The notes beneath the pieces were generated by a model that was given only the letters and a program-made list of their open reading frames with translations, made no database searches and was not told the origin of the DNA. Position numbers and translations under genes: made by a program. Below, in pieces: positions 12,642-26,864 of a stretch of DNA of 64,000 nucleotides. The number at the start of each line of letters is the position of its first letter. Within the stretch, counting starts at the first letter, position 1. Source of the stretch: Acanthacorydalis orientalis (taxonomy: Eukaryota > Arthropoda > Insecta > Megaloptera > Corydalidae); NCBI GenBank assembly GCA_034766995.1, contig CM068313.1, positions 34,029,996 through 34,093,995 of the forward strand, in the 5' to 3' direction.

Positions 12642-13522
12642 GAATTATTATTAATGAAAAATGGAAAAATCTCTTCAATATTTCTCTTCAATACTAGAAT
12701 TACAGGAAAATATCTGATTTTTGTAAAACATCAGATAAATTATTTTGATATTATTTTAAAACCAAATTCAATGCACTGTTATTTTTTTATTACTGTTTAT
12801 TTCAAATATTGTTTACTATTTTATACTATAAAATATATGATTATAACGTTGGTATATGGTACAAACATTTTTAATTGTATTTAATAATTATGATTGGTTA
12901 TAATACTTTATATCAATGCTGCAAACTTAAATGAACCAATTCCAACTCCACAACCGTGGTTTATATGAGTATTTGTCAAAAAAGTTTTTTTGTCAAAAAA
13001 GTTTTCGTTAAATGTAATAATTTTATTTTAATTGTTCTTAATAATAGTGATTATTGTTTTTAAAATAGCAAATGAAAAGAGTTCTTTTTTAATATTAATA
13101 ATGTAGCTGTAACTTTTTGGTCATTCGCTACTTTTTTATTTTTCCTGCGGACTTATATCCGTGATAAATAAGAGCCGTTTTTATTGTTTACTTGTAACTA
13201 TTCTTTTCTTAGTAATTAGCTCATTATACTAATATTTTAACAGCAATTATATTTATATCTGTTGCTCAAATAAAGAGGTTGTTAGTAACCGACAGATAGT
13301 GAGTGTTTTAGGTTATATGGCGAACAGAACTAATAGTCTTCTAGAATGTTTCTAATTCTTCTTTGAATTTATAATTTTTCCTTACGTCTCATTATAATTA
13401 CAGTTTACCTATACGATTATTTTAAACATATAGCCAAGCGCCGCAAAATTTAATTTTTTTACAACTCATATGAGCATATAAATGTATATATTTATATATA
13501 TATATAATACATACATACATGC

Positions 13523-13573
<51 letters not shown>

Positions 13574-13998
13574 ATTCATTTTGCTTTCTTAGGCAGAGTC
13601 ATGTTGTTTTGTACTATTATTATCTATTTATTATTTTTTAATGATTTACTTCTTATTTTTTTAAATATACGCCATTATTATTTCATAGTCTTTTATATAT
13701 TATTGTTTACATATTAATTTGTTTTGTATTTTGTTATCATGTTTCTTTGTAATAATTATAGTGAAAAGTGAAAAGTCCATGCAATATGTTATATGTATAA
13801 TTAATTATATTTAAATGACCATTTAATTAAAGTTACTGATAAAATGAGCAAAGAAATGTAGTTTAGAATATAATAAATTACTTTATTTGAGAATCATTCA
13901 AAATTGAACTCAAATAGAATAATGAAAATAGTGTTTGATTGTCGTAAATTTGAACAAAGACAAAATAATATATACATAATATATACATGTGTACATAC

Positions 13999-14036
<38 letters not shown>

Positions 14037-14365
14037 CCGTTAAAAATAAGTTTGTTCTAATTAAAAATTTGTACTGGTTTTAATATTCTAATTCTTATTG
14101 TAAAATGACTTTATATTAATTCCATTTAGTGACTAAAATGCCTGCATCTACGTTTATTTACTATTATTATAATATTTCTGTAAATGATTATTTTCATTTT
14201 TGTTTCAAATAAATAGTTTCAATGATTCCATCATTTTTAAATAATCTTTACTGATGCTTTCATTTATGAAATCAACATATAAAAATACAACATAAATATT
14301 TAAAATAGAAATTCTTCTCCAACTGTAATTATTGTTCTGAATTTAAACAAAACAATTGAAAATAC
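11746..14365. other. Gene-free stretch
   Basis: TA arrays at 12223-12243, 12601-12637, 13496-13506, 13528-13569 and 14004-14033. GTCAAAAAAGTTTT is tandemly doubled at about 12977-13006. No exon-like segment recognised. Confidence 0.6.
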
Positions 14366-14425
14366 CTGATTCGAGATTACTCGAAGATGATGAAAGACAT
14401 CGAAACCGGTAGCAAGGATAAGAAA
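14366..14425 (+). repeat. Possible 3'-end motif of a Penelope-like or other retroelement
   Basis: The segment CTCGAAGATGATGAAAGACA then TCGAAACCGGTAGCAA has the layout GATG, short loop, CATC, GAAAC. From memory, this arrangement recurs near the ends of Penelope-like elements, where hammerhead-like folds occur. No reverse transcriptase lies upstream. Weak call. Confidence 0.25.
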
Positions 14426-14864
14426 TTCCACTTTTTTATATTATATAGGTATATAAAGTGTAAATATATTTATATACACTTTATTCGTTAATAGTGTAAT
14501 TGGTGAATATTAATCGAACTGTTCAAATCATCTTAAAACCGTACACTGTTTTCAAATATCACGAAAAGTTGTTCATTGAAATTGTGTAAAATTAAATTTC
14601 GTAACACTATAAGTTTATTAAATCCAAAAACATGTATGTGTTAATGAACTTCTTTTAATATTGAAATTACTTTTCATGATCAAAATAATTGACCTGCCTA
14701 ATGTATTAAAAAAGGTTTGGCATTAATTGTGTATTATCTATTTTTTATTTTACATATTTTTCTTATATTATATATATATATACAAATATATGTTTTACAG
14801 TTATGTTTATAAACAAATAGTTAACTGAATTTTGTTAAAGAAATAATGTGTTTCGAACTGAATA

Positions 14865-14917
<53 letters not shown>

Positions 14918-15240
14918 TGTGTTTAAAACCAAAAACTGGGGAAAATACAGAAAATATCGCCAAATATAAAAAATAGTCAATAGATACCTTTTTTAAATTC
15001 ATCCTGTTTTGGTCTTATTTTTTTTAATTCAAAATTAAACTATAACAAACTTATATAAAAAAATGTTATATGTTTGATGGGTTAATTTCAAATTCACAAT
15101 TTGACTTGTTTCATTAAATTTTTATATTGTATTGATTGAAATCATTTACTAATGAAGCAAAATTATATAATTAATTCCAACCTACAATGATAATCGCCAA
15201 TGAAGTGTGCATAAATAAGTTTCTCAAATATATTATAATA

Positions 15241-15246
15241 CATACA

Positions 15247-15303
<57 letters not shown>

Positions 15304-15351
15304 TTATATATATATATATTTATATTTATACATATGTATGTATATATATAT
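15241..15351. repeat. TA array with TATGTA/TTTATA variants, 111 bp
   Basis: TA repeat broken by TGTA and TTTATA near 15298-15345; imperfectly self-complementary. Confidence 0.9.
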
Positions 15352-16147
15352 AATTCTTTTTCAGAAAAGAAGTGCTTATTTATATACAGTGAAAATATAA
15401 CCGTCAGTTTTTTAATCTATAAAAATATTCATAAATTCATATATACACATACTGTGTGTGTGTGTGCATAAAATGCGATTCTTTGTATTTTTTGTGTATG
15501 ATATTTTTGTTTACATAAAATAACATGTGAGAAAATAAAATATCCTAAAATTATACATAAATAAGATAACAGATTTATCTCAAAATTTGAACGTCATGTA
15601 TTCAGGGTTTTTAGTACTTGAAAACAGTATTAACGAACAATACAAAAAATTTATATGTGTTGATAAGTGAAATTTAAATCAAAACTATGTTAAATAATCG
15701 TAACTATAAAAAGCAAATATTTATCAACTCATCTGAGTCTTAAATATCATTTATATTCAGACTGTCATTAACTCTATACATTCGTTTATCAGACAGTTGT
15801 CTTCAAATTGTTACAATTTTTTTTAATAAGTGTATCAAATAGTTTGGCGAATTTAAAACACAGATGTTCAATTTAAGTATATAGAAATGATGAAATCATT
15901 CTGTGCGCATCAAGTTCATCAAGTTTAGTTTGTGACTGATTGTATTTAACTAACGTGCGATACTGATTACGGTAATGGCTATTTTTTTTTGTTTATATTT
16001 TGTTTATAGCGCAATATGTTTATGGGTCAAATATTGTGATTTATTTTATTATTTAAATTGATTATATATTTACAAATATACACAAATACAGACTCGTATT
16101 TATGTATACTTACATAACTAAACATATATTTATACATTCATACATAC

Positions 16148-16218
<71 letters not shown>

Positions 16219-16730
16219 TATGAAAAATGAATGTGAGATTTAGAACATGAATAGTAAAAAAATAACATCGTATGATTAAAATATATTTACCATTCTGCTT
16301 TGCACATTCTTGATTTTAACTGGCTATTACAAATCGATAAATTATGAAAATACGCTTAAATTGGAGAATATAAATCCAAATAATTAAGAAACTAGATACA
16401 TATTTGTAAAATATGACAATCTTTAACGATAATAATTTAATATGCGTTAAATTGTTAGTATATAAATATTTTTTCGGGTTAAATGCTCTTTTAATTAAAC
16501 ATGAGAACATTTTAATTTTTTTTTTATTATTATTTTAGTCTGTCCTTAAAGAAAATAATTACAAAACAAATATATAAAACAGATATCAAAACTTTAGCAT
16601 ATAAATGTTTGAACAATGATTATCTTCCATTTAATTGTAAAAATACAAACATTACATTCTAATCACGTATGCTATTTTATAAAAACGTATAAAAAACATT
16701 CTTCTTTTCAAGAATTTATTATTAGTATAA

Positions 16731-16734
<4 letters not shown>

Positions 16735-16769
<35 letters not shown>

Positions 16770-16782
16770 GTATATATATATT

Positions 16783-16829
<47 letters not shown>

Positions 16830-16848
16830 GTATATATATATATATATA
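16735..16848. repeat. TA array in two duplicated halves
   Basis: The block TATATACATATGTATATATA occurs near 16760-16780 and again near 16822-16842, suggesting an internal duplication of the array. Confidence 0.9.
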
Positions 16849-17028
16849 AAGTTTTTCTTTTAATTTTACATGGTATTTATATCACGTATGTAATTTTAAA
16901 GTTTGTGGACAACACATTTTTTAGATTAAAATAAAAATGTGGGTTAACTTAAAATTTATAATTAACAATGCTTAATTATATTTTTTGAAATATATGTAGA
17001 TATATATTCATGTGCACGCATACCTGTA

Positions 17029-17137
<109 letters not shown>

Positions 17138-17640
17138 GAAGTACAACTGACAGATAACATAAGTAAAAGTAATATGCGCAAGAGTGATTTTGAAAATGAA
17201 AATTATAAAGTAAACATGATCTTCACATGTGTAGTATGTCTGTTACATTATCATTTAATAAATTTCTGATATTGCACTGAAAAATATTCACAACATGTTA
17301 TCAGTCGAAAAGAGGGGATAAGTACAGACTCTCATGTTGTATGTTTATAAAAGAATTAGTGCTGTTTAATATCTTCATGAGTATGTTGTATTTTATACGA
17401 GCAAAATTAAATACTTTTAAACATATTTAATATTTTTTTACGCGTCGTACATATTTTTTTATAAAAAGTTTTCTAACTGAATTGTAAAATTAATTTAAAT
17501 AAAAATGGTAAATTATAGATTTAGTTTAAGAAGAAATTATATAGATACTAATTACATAAGTTGGAACTTTTAATAAACGGTTGTTTCAGGTATTTCTTCT
17601 TTATCATTTAATTTTTGTTTAACAATTTATGATAGAAATA

Positions 17641-17696
<56 letters not shown>

Positions 17697-18062
17697 TATT
17701 CAGATTATTAATTGTTATAAAGAAACCACTGGCACCCCGTAATTAAAGATATAAATAAAAATGATCATAATCTTTAATTTTTAAAATTTGTGTCGACAAA
17801 AATTAAAATAATTTATTTACTATTCATTACTTTCATTTTTAATTTTTTGAAAAATATATTTTTATTTGATTTCTTCACTTTTGTGAACGCTGTGTAGATT
17901 TTAGTTTATATAATTTTTTTTACATGCTATTTAAAAAATTAATCAGATCAAAAAAACAATAAAATGTATTTTTGAAATAATTATTCAGTTTTAAATAGAT
18001 ATTAGATGAAAAATTAAAATTTATGTAGATATATATTTTGATAATGCTATTTCATTTATTAA

Positions 18063-18243
18063 GGGTGATTTAATTTAAGCTTCTAATGAAAATATTAAAG
18101 GCGCCGCAGGTGTCAAGAAACGTCGTTATTTTTTATTTTGTATTTTAGTGCAATTCAATACTAAAATACTAAATGGGGGATAACTTGTTTTCTTTAATTT
18201 TTGCATTTTTTAATACTTTCATGTGGAAGCCTAAGTTGCATCA
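18063..18243. mobile_element. Palindromic MITE, full copy
   Basis: Left end GGTGATTTAATTTAAGCTTC; right end ACTTTCATGTGGAAGCCTAA followed by GTTGCATCA is its inverted counterpart. The interior has AATACTAAATGGGGGATAAC, shared with the copy at 40635. Terminal and internal order match throughout. It has no transposase; the frame at 18173-18415 starts inside it and is not a gene. Confidence 0.8.
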
Positions 18244-18799
18244 TATATATATATATGAGTTTATAATATATAGTAGTATTTCTCTTTATATAAACCGCGA
18301 GTTCCTAGCGGTCCTCGAGTTCTCAATGAAAACATTTACATTTTGTTTCTTTTCAATGATATTTAAATATATTCGGGGCTATAATTTGATATTTAACGTT
18401 TATGGTCTGAATTAGATTATGCAATATAATTTTAAATCAATTTTGTACTATCACATGAAGCAGATTTCTTTTTATCAGAATTTTGACAAGATTCAATTTT
18501 TTTTGATATCAATTCGATCATACTCGAAGTCCGTATGTAAAGAATAATATTTTTTTTCCTTTGAAATAGATTTTACTATGAGGGTAAAACTTCAGAAACA
18601 CTATAATATGTTTCTCAAAATCATTTATAAATTCGAATGAAATAATGTGTTGTAATTTGTCATTGTTATTATAATTGTTTTTTAGTATTGATTTAAAATT
18701 TTCACAGTTGTTACGATATTTATTCAAATGTAATAAGGAATATGTATGAATATTTATTTTTTTAAAAAAATGAAAATAAAATATAATTTTCATTTATTT

Positions 18800-18846
<47 letters not shown>

Positions 18847-18992
18847 CATACACACACATACATACATACATTTTGTTTTTATTATCGTAAGATTGAATGA
18901 TCATATACAGTATACTTCATTAAATTAAAAACATATTATTAAGTTATGTAAAGCAATTAAAAAATACATTCAAGTAAATAGTCAATTTGTAT
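18244..18992. other. Gene-free stretch
   Basis: Short TA run at 18244-18256 and an array at 18806-18842 followed by a CATACA-rich tail. Overlapping frames near 18518-18928 on both strands are AT-rich noise. Confidence 0.55.
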
Positions 18993-19284
18993 TTAACCCT
19001 TTCTGGACGAGAATTTTTTCAACTGTACTTCTCACTGGATCTAATGTATATATATATATATATATATTGTATAAAGTGAAATTATGTACTGAAGAGTTAA
19101 ATATAAGATGTTAAGTAAAAATATTTTGTTTAATGGAATTTTAGATTTTAATAATTATTTTAATAATGTTAATTATATGGTGCAGATAACTAAATTATTT
19201 TTCGTCGCTTTAGTGGCGACATTCAACCTAGTAAGTTGAAGTATGATCTCGCTTGTATGGCGACATTCAACCATAAAGGGTTAA
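18993..19284. mobile_element. piggyBac-like MITE flanked by TTAA
   Basis: TTAA (18993-18996) is followed by CCCTTTCTGGACG. The other end is CCATAAAGGG followed by TTAA (19281-19284). TTAA duplications plus CCCTTT...AAAGGG ends are the hallmark of piggyBac-superfamily insertions. The 284-bp interior is non-coding, holds a short TA array at 19046-19067, and has GGCGACATTCAACC repeated near 19215 and 19259. Family membership is inferred from ends and target site only. Confidence 0.65.
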
Positions 19285-19468
19285 TTTAACATATCAATGA
19301 AAAAAATGTTCTGCTAATCTTGATCTCATTGAGTTATTACTTTTGTAATCTTCTACGACCGTTTTCGGCTCTTCTCTTCTTTTCATTGATTTAAACGGTT
19401 ATAGAGGAATACTACGTAAGTAATTCAAGAGGGCCAAGATCAGAAGAACAATATTCAAACAGGTTATT

Positions 19469-19561
<93 letters not shown>

Positions 19562-19987
19562 GTATGTATGTCATATATTTATGACATACTATTATATTGT
19601 GATTGGTATAAATGATGTTAAATACATTATTAAAGTTTAATGCTATTATGATATTACATTTCACACTCTTTGTTATTGACTTTAAAATTTACATTATTAT
19701 AAATAGTTACAGAAAATATTTTTAGTAAGTTATTTTGTAGCGTCACATCTTAATAACGGTTATCGTACGTAGGTGCAGGAAAACCCCAAAAGTATGCTAA
19801 TTAATACAGTAAATATTTAAATTTAGTCAGAGAACTATGTATAAAATTCTGGTATATTTTATTTTTATGTCTACAATATATTCGATAGTTACATAATTAA
19901 TTTTATTTCCAATAAACTATAATAAGAAAACTAGTTTCTTAATTGTGTATCGGTATATTGATACATTATGGTATTGATTCACACATA

Positions 19988-20041
<54 letters not shown>

Positions 20042-20203
20042 GGGAAAAGTAAATTATTATTTTTATAATATTTTTATTATAATATTTATTTATTGTGAAA
20101 TAATGACTTCAAAAGAAAATTATGCAAACAAAAATTATATTTCATCTAGGGAATTTCTAAGGGAATAATATACATCTAGAATACCCATATACGTATTATA
20201 TTG

Positions 20204-20254
<51 letters not shown>

Positions 20255-20307
20255 AATATGGCTGTATATGTAGAAAATGATTAAAAAAAGTGATTTCTTG
20301 TGCAATA

Positions 20308-20348
<41 letters not shown>

Positions 20349-20960
20349 TAAAGTATATATATTTATGTGTGTGTGTGTGTGCATATGCGTAGTGTGTGTA
20401 ACAGTTTACGAAGTAAATCATCATATAAACTCAAAGATTTGATAATTTTGATTTATTACATTTTTTAATATAACTGTACAATAATCATTTATTACCAATA
20501 ATTGGATTTTAAAATTATTCAGAAAGAAAGTCAAAATTACACTACTTTTTTATTAATTATGAACACTTCTGGTTTTTACATTAAATTTTTGTGCTAAGAT
20601 TATCTTTTTATGTATTAAATATATAATGTATCATTATCATTAGTATTATTTTCCGTTATCATGTACATTTCATATTTTCAGTAGTATCATTTAAAACATA
20701 AAAGAATAAATATTTTATATGTATATCTCTTTATTAAACGTTTAAGCAAACGCACATAATATAGGAAACATTATGGACATCGTTTTAATGTGTTACTAAT
20801 TTTTATTAGCCTAATATGTGTATTATGATTATTGAAATTATATTAAAATAATTGAAATAACCAATTATTTATGTATATTATTAATGATACTACAGAAAAG
20901 AATGAGAGGCATCATATATATATAATATTTTATTCAAAACTTCGACACCTAAACATTTAA
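19285..20960. other. Upstream region of the transporter gene
   Basis: TA arrays at 19469-19560, 19989-20038 and 20207-20252, then (CT)n at 20309-20332 and (TG)n near 20370-20380. Positions 19405-19462 look like a tiny exon: a pyrimidine-rich tract and TATAG precede it, and ACAG/GTTATT follows. It could be a 5' untranslated exon of the next gene. No promoter identified with confidence. Confidence 0.4.
19469..19568. repeat. (TA)n array, about 92 bp, with short TACGTATGTATG tail
   Basis: One of the longest uninterrupted TA runs in the window. Confidence 0.95.
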
Positions 20961-21297
20961 ATGTTGCCGCACTTGGCACTGATATTTTTTAAGTTAATAC
21001 ATGATTTTCTTACAGATAAATTCTGTCTCGAATTAATAAATATTATCGAAGATAGAAATCTGAATAAAAAAGTATTTAACATGTTTGCGAAGAAGAAAGT
21101 GTATGGGACAACGGCGCCAAATAATTTTAAGAATGAGTATGGTAGCAGCGATTCTATGCATATGAAACAAAAAATGTCGATGTCTAAAGAAAATTTTTCA
21201 TCAATTAATAACAAATTATTTACACCGTTAATAAAACAGGTAGGTTTAATAAAAATTGATTTATTTTTTTCTGAAATTTTCCACACATACATGAATA

Positions 21298-21371
<74 letters not shown>

Positions 21372-21668
21372 ATGCGAAGCTGTTTTTATGTAATTAAATA
21401 TTAAAATTGGCTCATTATAATTTAAAATTTTATTTTTTTTATAATTAGTGTCACATTCGGCTGTATTTTAAAAAATTATGCAATAAATATAAAACGCCGT
21501 AATCATAGATACTAGTTATAAAATTGCCTTTTTCTGTATTATTTTCTGAGATTTGTAACTGTAATTTTTACTCATTTTGAGTAAAATGTTAAATGAAAAA
21601 TGTTCATTTGCATATTTGAGGAAGTTGTTATTTAAACGTTTTATTACTCATACACATTTTCATAAATA

Positions 21669-21705
<37 letters not shown>

Positions 21706-23943
21706 CTGATTATTATTTAAGGTGTTTCTTTCTTTCGGAATATTAATGATTGTATTATCAAGTGGCATGACTGCTGGTTATTCTGCTATTTTATTACCAC
21801 AATTAATGAAACCAAATAGCACATTACCAATATTGCAACAGGAAGCAAGTTGGATAGGTAAAATTAATTGTGTATACATACATATATACTTATACATAAA
21901 TATCAAATCTCCTTTAATAATATTCGTTATTATATATTCAAATTTCAACTGTATTTAAATTTATAGCATCGTCTGCCCCTCTTACAATGGCATTGGGATG
22001 TTTAGTAATAAGCCCATTTATGACATATTCAGGAAGAAAATTCAGTTTAATACTAATGACCATAGTAGCATTTTTTGGATGGATATGTATCAACCAAGCA
22101 ACAGGAGTATTTTTAATTATAATAGGGAGAATTCTGACAGGTACATATTTTTACTAAGTTTGTTTTATATAGAAATATTTTTTATAAACAATTTAGAAGT
22201 TTATCACTAAAAGTCATATTGAAGTCACTTAATGTCATAATGCGGAAAAAACAATGTATAAGTTGTTTGTTTTTCTAAAAAAAAACACAAATCAAAATGC
22301 ATAGTATTGAGTTAACAATTAATTAAAATTATCTTTATTAAACAAAAATACATTTTATACATATAACAGCGAATATGTTAGTAAATAATGATAGATGAGA
22401 ACAGCGGGTTGCGATAGTTTGATCTATTAATTACAACTTTATTGTCAAATAGTATTTCGGACTTTGTTTTTTTAATACATTTTTAATGCATGAAAGGGAA
22501 TAACAAAAATAAAACACGTATGAAGAAAAAAAAACAATGGCACTTATTTTTTTAAATATATGTATACACACATATATTGAGTATAGGTTGTTTTGTTGCG
22601 ATTAATGACGTTGTTTGATGATTAAATCAAAGTTTTGATGTGTGGTGTAACTAGTGGGCGCAGTATTCAATTTAAAAAGCGAAAAATCAAATTGTCAAAT
22701 TATCTATGTCAAATTACTGGATGTTTCAAATTATCAAGTGATCAAATTACCCCAACTCTATGCAAATATGATATTATAAGATACTTTTATTCATGGTGTT
22801 AATATTTCAGGTCTGTGTGCAGGAGCTTTAGGACCAGTTGGAACTGTGTATATAGCGGAATGTAGTGATCCAAAATACAGAGGATTTTTACTCGGTGGAA
22901 TTAGTTTGTCGATATCTTTAGGGATATTTATTTCCCATATTGTCGGTACATATTTAACTTGGCAGCAAACGAGTTTTATTTGTTCCTTATGTCCATGTGT
23001 AGCTTTATTTATATTATTATTTGTACCAGAAAGTCCGACATATTTGGCGAGTAAAAATAACTTTTTAAAAGCTGAGTATAGTTTTAAGTGGTATCGAGGT
23101 ACTGGTTCGAAAGCTTTATCGGAAATGAACATATTGTTTCAAAAATATAGATTTATGCTTGCCGACCAGCAGAATACCGATAGTGAGGTGATCATGAAAG
23201 AAATCGGTGTTAGCAATGATTATAAACACAAAGAGATGACATCACATCAAAGTATAAATAAATCGCCCCTAAATCATAATGTCACATTCCGTGAATATAT
23301 CACGAAATCATATTTTTGGAAACCGTTTTTAATAGTAAACGCTTTTTTTGCTATTACTCAATTTAGTGGAGTTAATGCTATCGTTTTTTATTCAGTTACT
23401 ATTTTACAAGAATCTCTTGGATCTAACATCGATTCTTACTTAGGAATGTTTGTTATCGATCAGATAAGAAATATTATGTCAGTCATTGCTTGTGTCATTC
23501 TCCGAAAATACACAAGGCGTAGTTTGGCTATTTATAGTACATTGGGTACAGCTGTTTCACTTATTTTTCTTTCATTGTTTATTTATTTCACAGAAAAATA
23601 CAATACCTTTAAAGAATACGGGTTTATTTCATTAATAGCATTAGTTCTGTATATATGTTTTATAAGTATAGGTTTAGTTCCCCTACCATGGGTTATTGTT
23701 GGTGAAATATTTCCATCTGCAGTACGAAATGTAGGTACTTCAGTAAGTTCATGTTTATGTTTTATTTATTGTTTCTTAGTTGTTCAGACAATGCCAACGT
23801 TATTCGAATATTATGGCTCTGCGGGAGTTTATGGTATATATGGTTGTTTTGCTATAATAGGTTTATTTATTTTTGCAAAATACTTGCCGGAAACAAAGGA
23901 TAAGACGTTAGAAGATATCGAGGAATATTTTATGAAAAAATAA
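20961..23943 (+). CDS. Facilitated trehalose/sugar transporter, Tret1-like (four exons)
   Basis: Coding exons are 20961-21239, 21722-21857, 21967-22140 and 22811-23943, with GT/AG introns and phases that join cleanly (573 codons from the first ATG). A splice-acceptor-like TTTTCTTACAG ends at 21016, so translation may instead start at the ATG at 21081 (533 residues). This is a 12-helix major facilitator of the sugar porter family; Tret1 proteins move trehalose or glucose across the plasma membrane. Landmarks in order: QEASWIAS in helix 2, SGRK loop, GRILTGLCAG in helix 4, VYIAE then [12 protein letters not shown] after helix 6, [11 protein letters not shown] in helix 7, RKYTRR loop, [12 protein letters not shown] in helix 10, and a C-terminal [17 protein letters not shown] replaces the usual PESPR, and the central loop has an extra Ser/His/Lys-rich stretch. 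The first two introns carry TA arrays (21301-21366, 21672-21703). The exact substrate is inferred from family only. Confidence 0.93.
21301..21366. repeat. (TA)n array inside transporter intron 1
   Basis: Pure TA run of about 66 bp in a 482-bp intron; a second array (21672-21703) sits about 20 bp before the acceptor. Confidence 0.95.
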
Positions 23944-24753
23944 AATTGATGTATGTATTTTAGAGGATTTTATTTAAAATATTTTATATTTACAATAGAT
24001 TTTCGTCGTAAAGTAATGAAAAAAATACATGCATATTTACTTTATAAAATGTATTAGACAATCACTTTTATGTAAATAATGTGAAGCACTGTATCAAAAT
24101 TAAAAACAAGCACATTTAGAATTCTCCTATATTTTTCATATATTTTATGAATGACTAATTGCTGAACAAAACTATATAAATGATACATAAAAGTAAACTG
24201 AACAAAATTTACTGCCCAATGGTTTTTAGTACACTATAGTGAGGAATGTAATAAAATGCATCTATATAATAGTATACACACAGTTATAATCAGTAGTACC
24301 ATTTTGTTTAAAATGTAATTATTATTATATTTTTGTTATTGTCTATAACATATTAATATAGAAAAAATCCACGTTTAATCACTACAATGCAATATAATAT
24401 TATTGTAACTCGTCAACCAAGAAAATTAGTCGTGGATATTTTCATTTTCACTTTGTGAAGTTATTTGTCAAATATTTTTTTAATTTTTATTTATCTACAT
24501 ACTTATTAAATGTTATAAATAATATTCATTTATTTAGGATCAATTAAATTGTAATATACGTACTCGTAATAGTTTCTAAATTTAAATCCATTCATCATTC
24601 AGTACATGTATAACCAGAAATTCATCTGTATTTATTTTACTAATCTTATTTGCAATATATACTTGTATTTTCCGTATGTTTTTACGTTATATTAGCAAAA
24701 AAACCTTTCTTTAAACATCTACTTATTTTAGCATATTTTTAAATATTTAATAT

Positions 24754-24807
<54 letters not shown>

Positions 24808-25994
24808 AATATATACACACACATACATACATACACACACACTATTAGTATTTTTACCACATTGTGTCTTTATTATGCCTAAAGATAATTAGGAATAAAA
24901 AAATCATATTTTCACTTTAATTTTTAAATGATATATTTTAGTTTTTATTTATCTTCCACTGTGATGTAATTATTAGTGTAGTGTTTGCGAAATTAGTGTA
25001 TGTGATTATTTTATTTGCACAATTTAGTAAAAAAATTATATAATTTTAAAAATAACAGCTTGATAATTTCCTGTTAATAACAACTGATGTATATTTATAA
25101 CCATTTTTTTATATGAATGTCAAAAATAAATTATATAAATGTGACATAGAAATATAAATAAGTTATAATTAAGTATATGTTTACTAGTCTGTTTATATCA
25201 GTATTACAGGTTTAGAAATGTTCAAATAACATTAATTTTATCATTCACATTAAAAATACTTGTTAATTACACAAATATATTTGTATATATATATCACTAA
25301 ATTATGCAATTAGAATAAATGAAAAAATTTGCACAAATGTTACAACTTACTGAAAATTCTTATATTTGTATACTTACTTTTTATAAAATTGATTTTAAAA
25401 AGTATTAAATATATTGTTCTTATTGTGTATATTCTAAATAAATCACATATATAAAAATACATAATTTATTTTGTTCTAAAAAATATTATTTTCATTATTT
25501 AAACATGTCAGTACTCCTCTAATCATACTCATTAATAGTATACAAAAAATGTACATTAAAAAAAATACCAATTTTTATTAACAAGAAAAACTACTATAAA
25601 TCCATTGAGAAACAAATGTATGAAATCAATTTGATACCTACATTTTATTTTTATTGAAAATATCAACAAATAATTATTGTTATTGTTACAATTTTTCATT
25701 TATTACTTATTTCTGTTAGACAAGAGGTAGGAAATCTGTAATAGGTACTTTCAAATGGACAGCAAATAATTTTATTTTAAGAAGTAGTGTATTTATTATT
25801 AAATTGTTAATAAAAGGATTCTTTTGTGATTATTGGTCCACCTAGATGTGTATATAATCATACACACATAAAGATGAATTTAAAATATGATATAAATACT
25901 TTATACATTTTTGATTTTAAATTTTTTATATTACTGACAAATTTATAATAAATTCTTTCTTAACAATTTATAATAAATTACTAATTAATTATAC

Positions 25995-26025
<31 letters not shown>

Positions 26026-26739
26026 ACTAAAAAAAATAATTTGTAATGTTTTTTTCATTTAATGCAAAGCAATTATATAACCAAAAGCATAATAAAAGTG
26101 TTACTTTGACTGCTTTGACCTTATGGATTTTATTAACAAAATTTTTGGATTGGTGTTACTACAAAAAATGGAATTCCGTGCTTCATGAATAAAAATTGCC
26201 AATATCTACAAGTATTTTCATTTTCAATAGTTGATGTCATTATTAAATCTGACATATTATTTTTGAATTATATACAAATTTATAAAGAAAATTGAAAATA
26301 ATTATATGTCTATATATATATATATATATATATAGATAGATATATACACAGAGAGAGAGAGAGACGTATACAATATTTACACAAAAAAGTTATATATTTA
26401 TAAGCTAAGATTTTTTTCCTATATTGGGTAAATGACAGTTTGTAACAATAAAGAAATTAATAACACCTAATGAAATTATTAATAATATAATTTAATTTAA
26501 AAACAGTATATGTTTCATACTTATAATATTATAATGTTGCTCCTTTAAAATATTTTTCAGCTAATTTTAAATTATTACAATTGTATTAAAATCTCTCATA
26601 GAATAATATCATTATAACAATGTAAATACAACTTTAATATAAAAGCTTGTTTAAAATAACTGAATTAACTTTTAGTTAATTAAAGGGAAATATGTTTCAA
26701 ATGAAATCCAAAATTGAACTTTTATGTGTATATTCTTTT
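23944..26739. other. 3' flank of the transporter and intergenic spacer
   Basis: A candidate poly(A) signal AATAAA for the transporter lies at 24250-24255. TA arrays occur at 24757-24802 (followed by CACACATACATACA), 26000-26024 and 26312-26333 (followed by GAGAGAGAGAGAGA). No coding segment recognised. Confidence 0.5.
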
Positions 26740-26745
26740 TTTATT
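26740..26745 (-). terminator. Candidate poly(A) signal of the zinc-finger gene
   Basis: AATAAA on the minus strand about 120 bases beyond the stop codon at 26865. Confidence 0.4.
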
Positions 26746-26864
26746 TGCAATTTTGTAAATTGGTAATAATACTTACACTTAATAATGATACCACTGATAT
26801 TACTGCAATAGTTTTAGAATAGAAATAATTTTCATTATTTAATTACATGATCACAAAAAATTAT

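Noticed and set aside
20957..21292. Minus-strand 111-codon frame over transporter exon 1
   Set aside because: Antisense shadow of a clearly coding exon.
22791..23132. Minus-strand 113-codon frame over transporter exon 4
   Set aside because: Antisense shadow; the plus strand carries the sugar-porter motifs.
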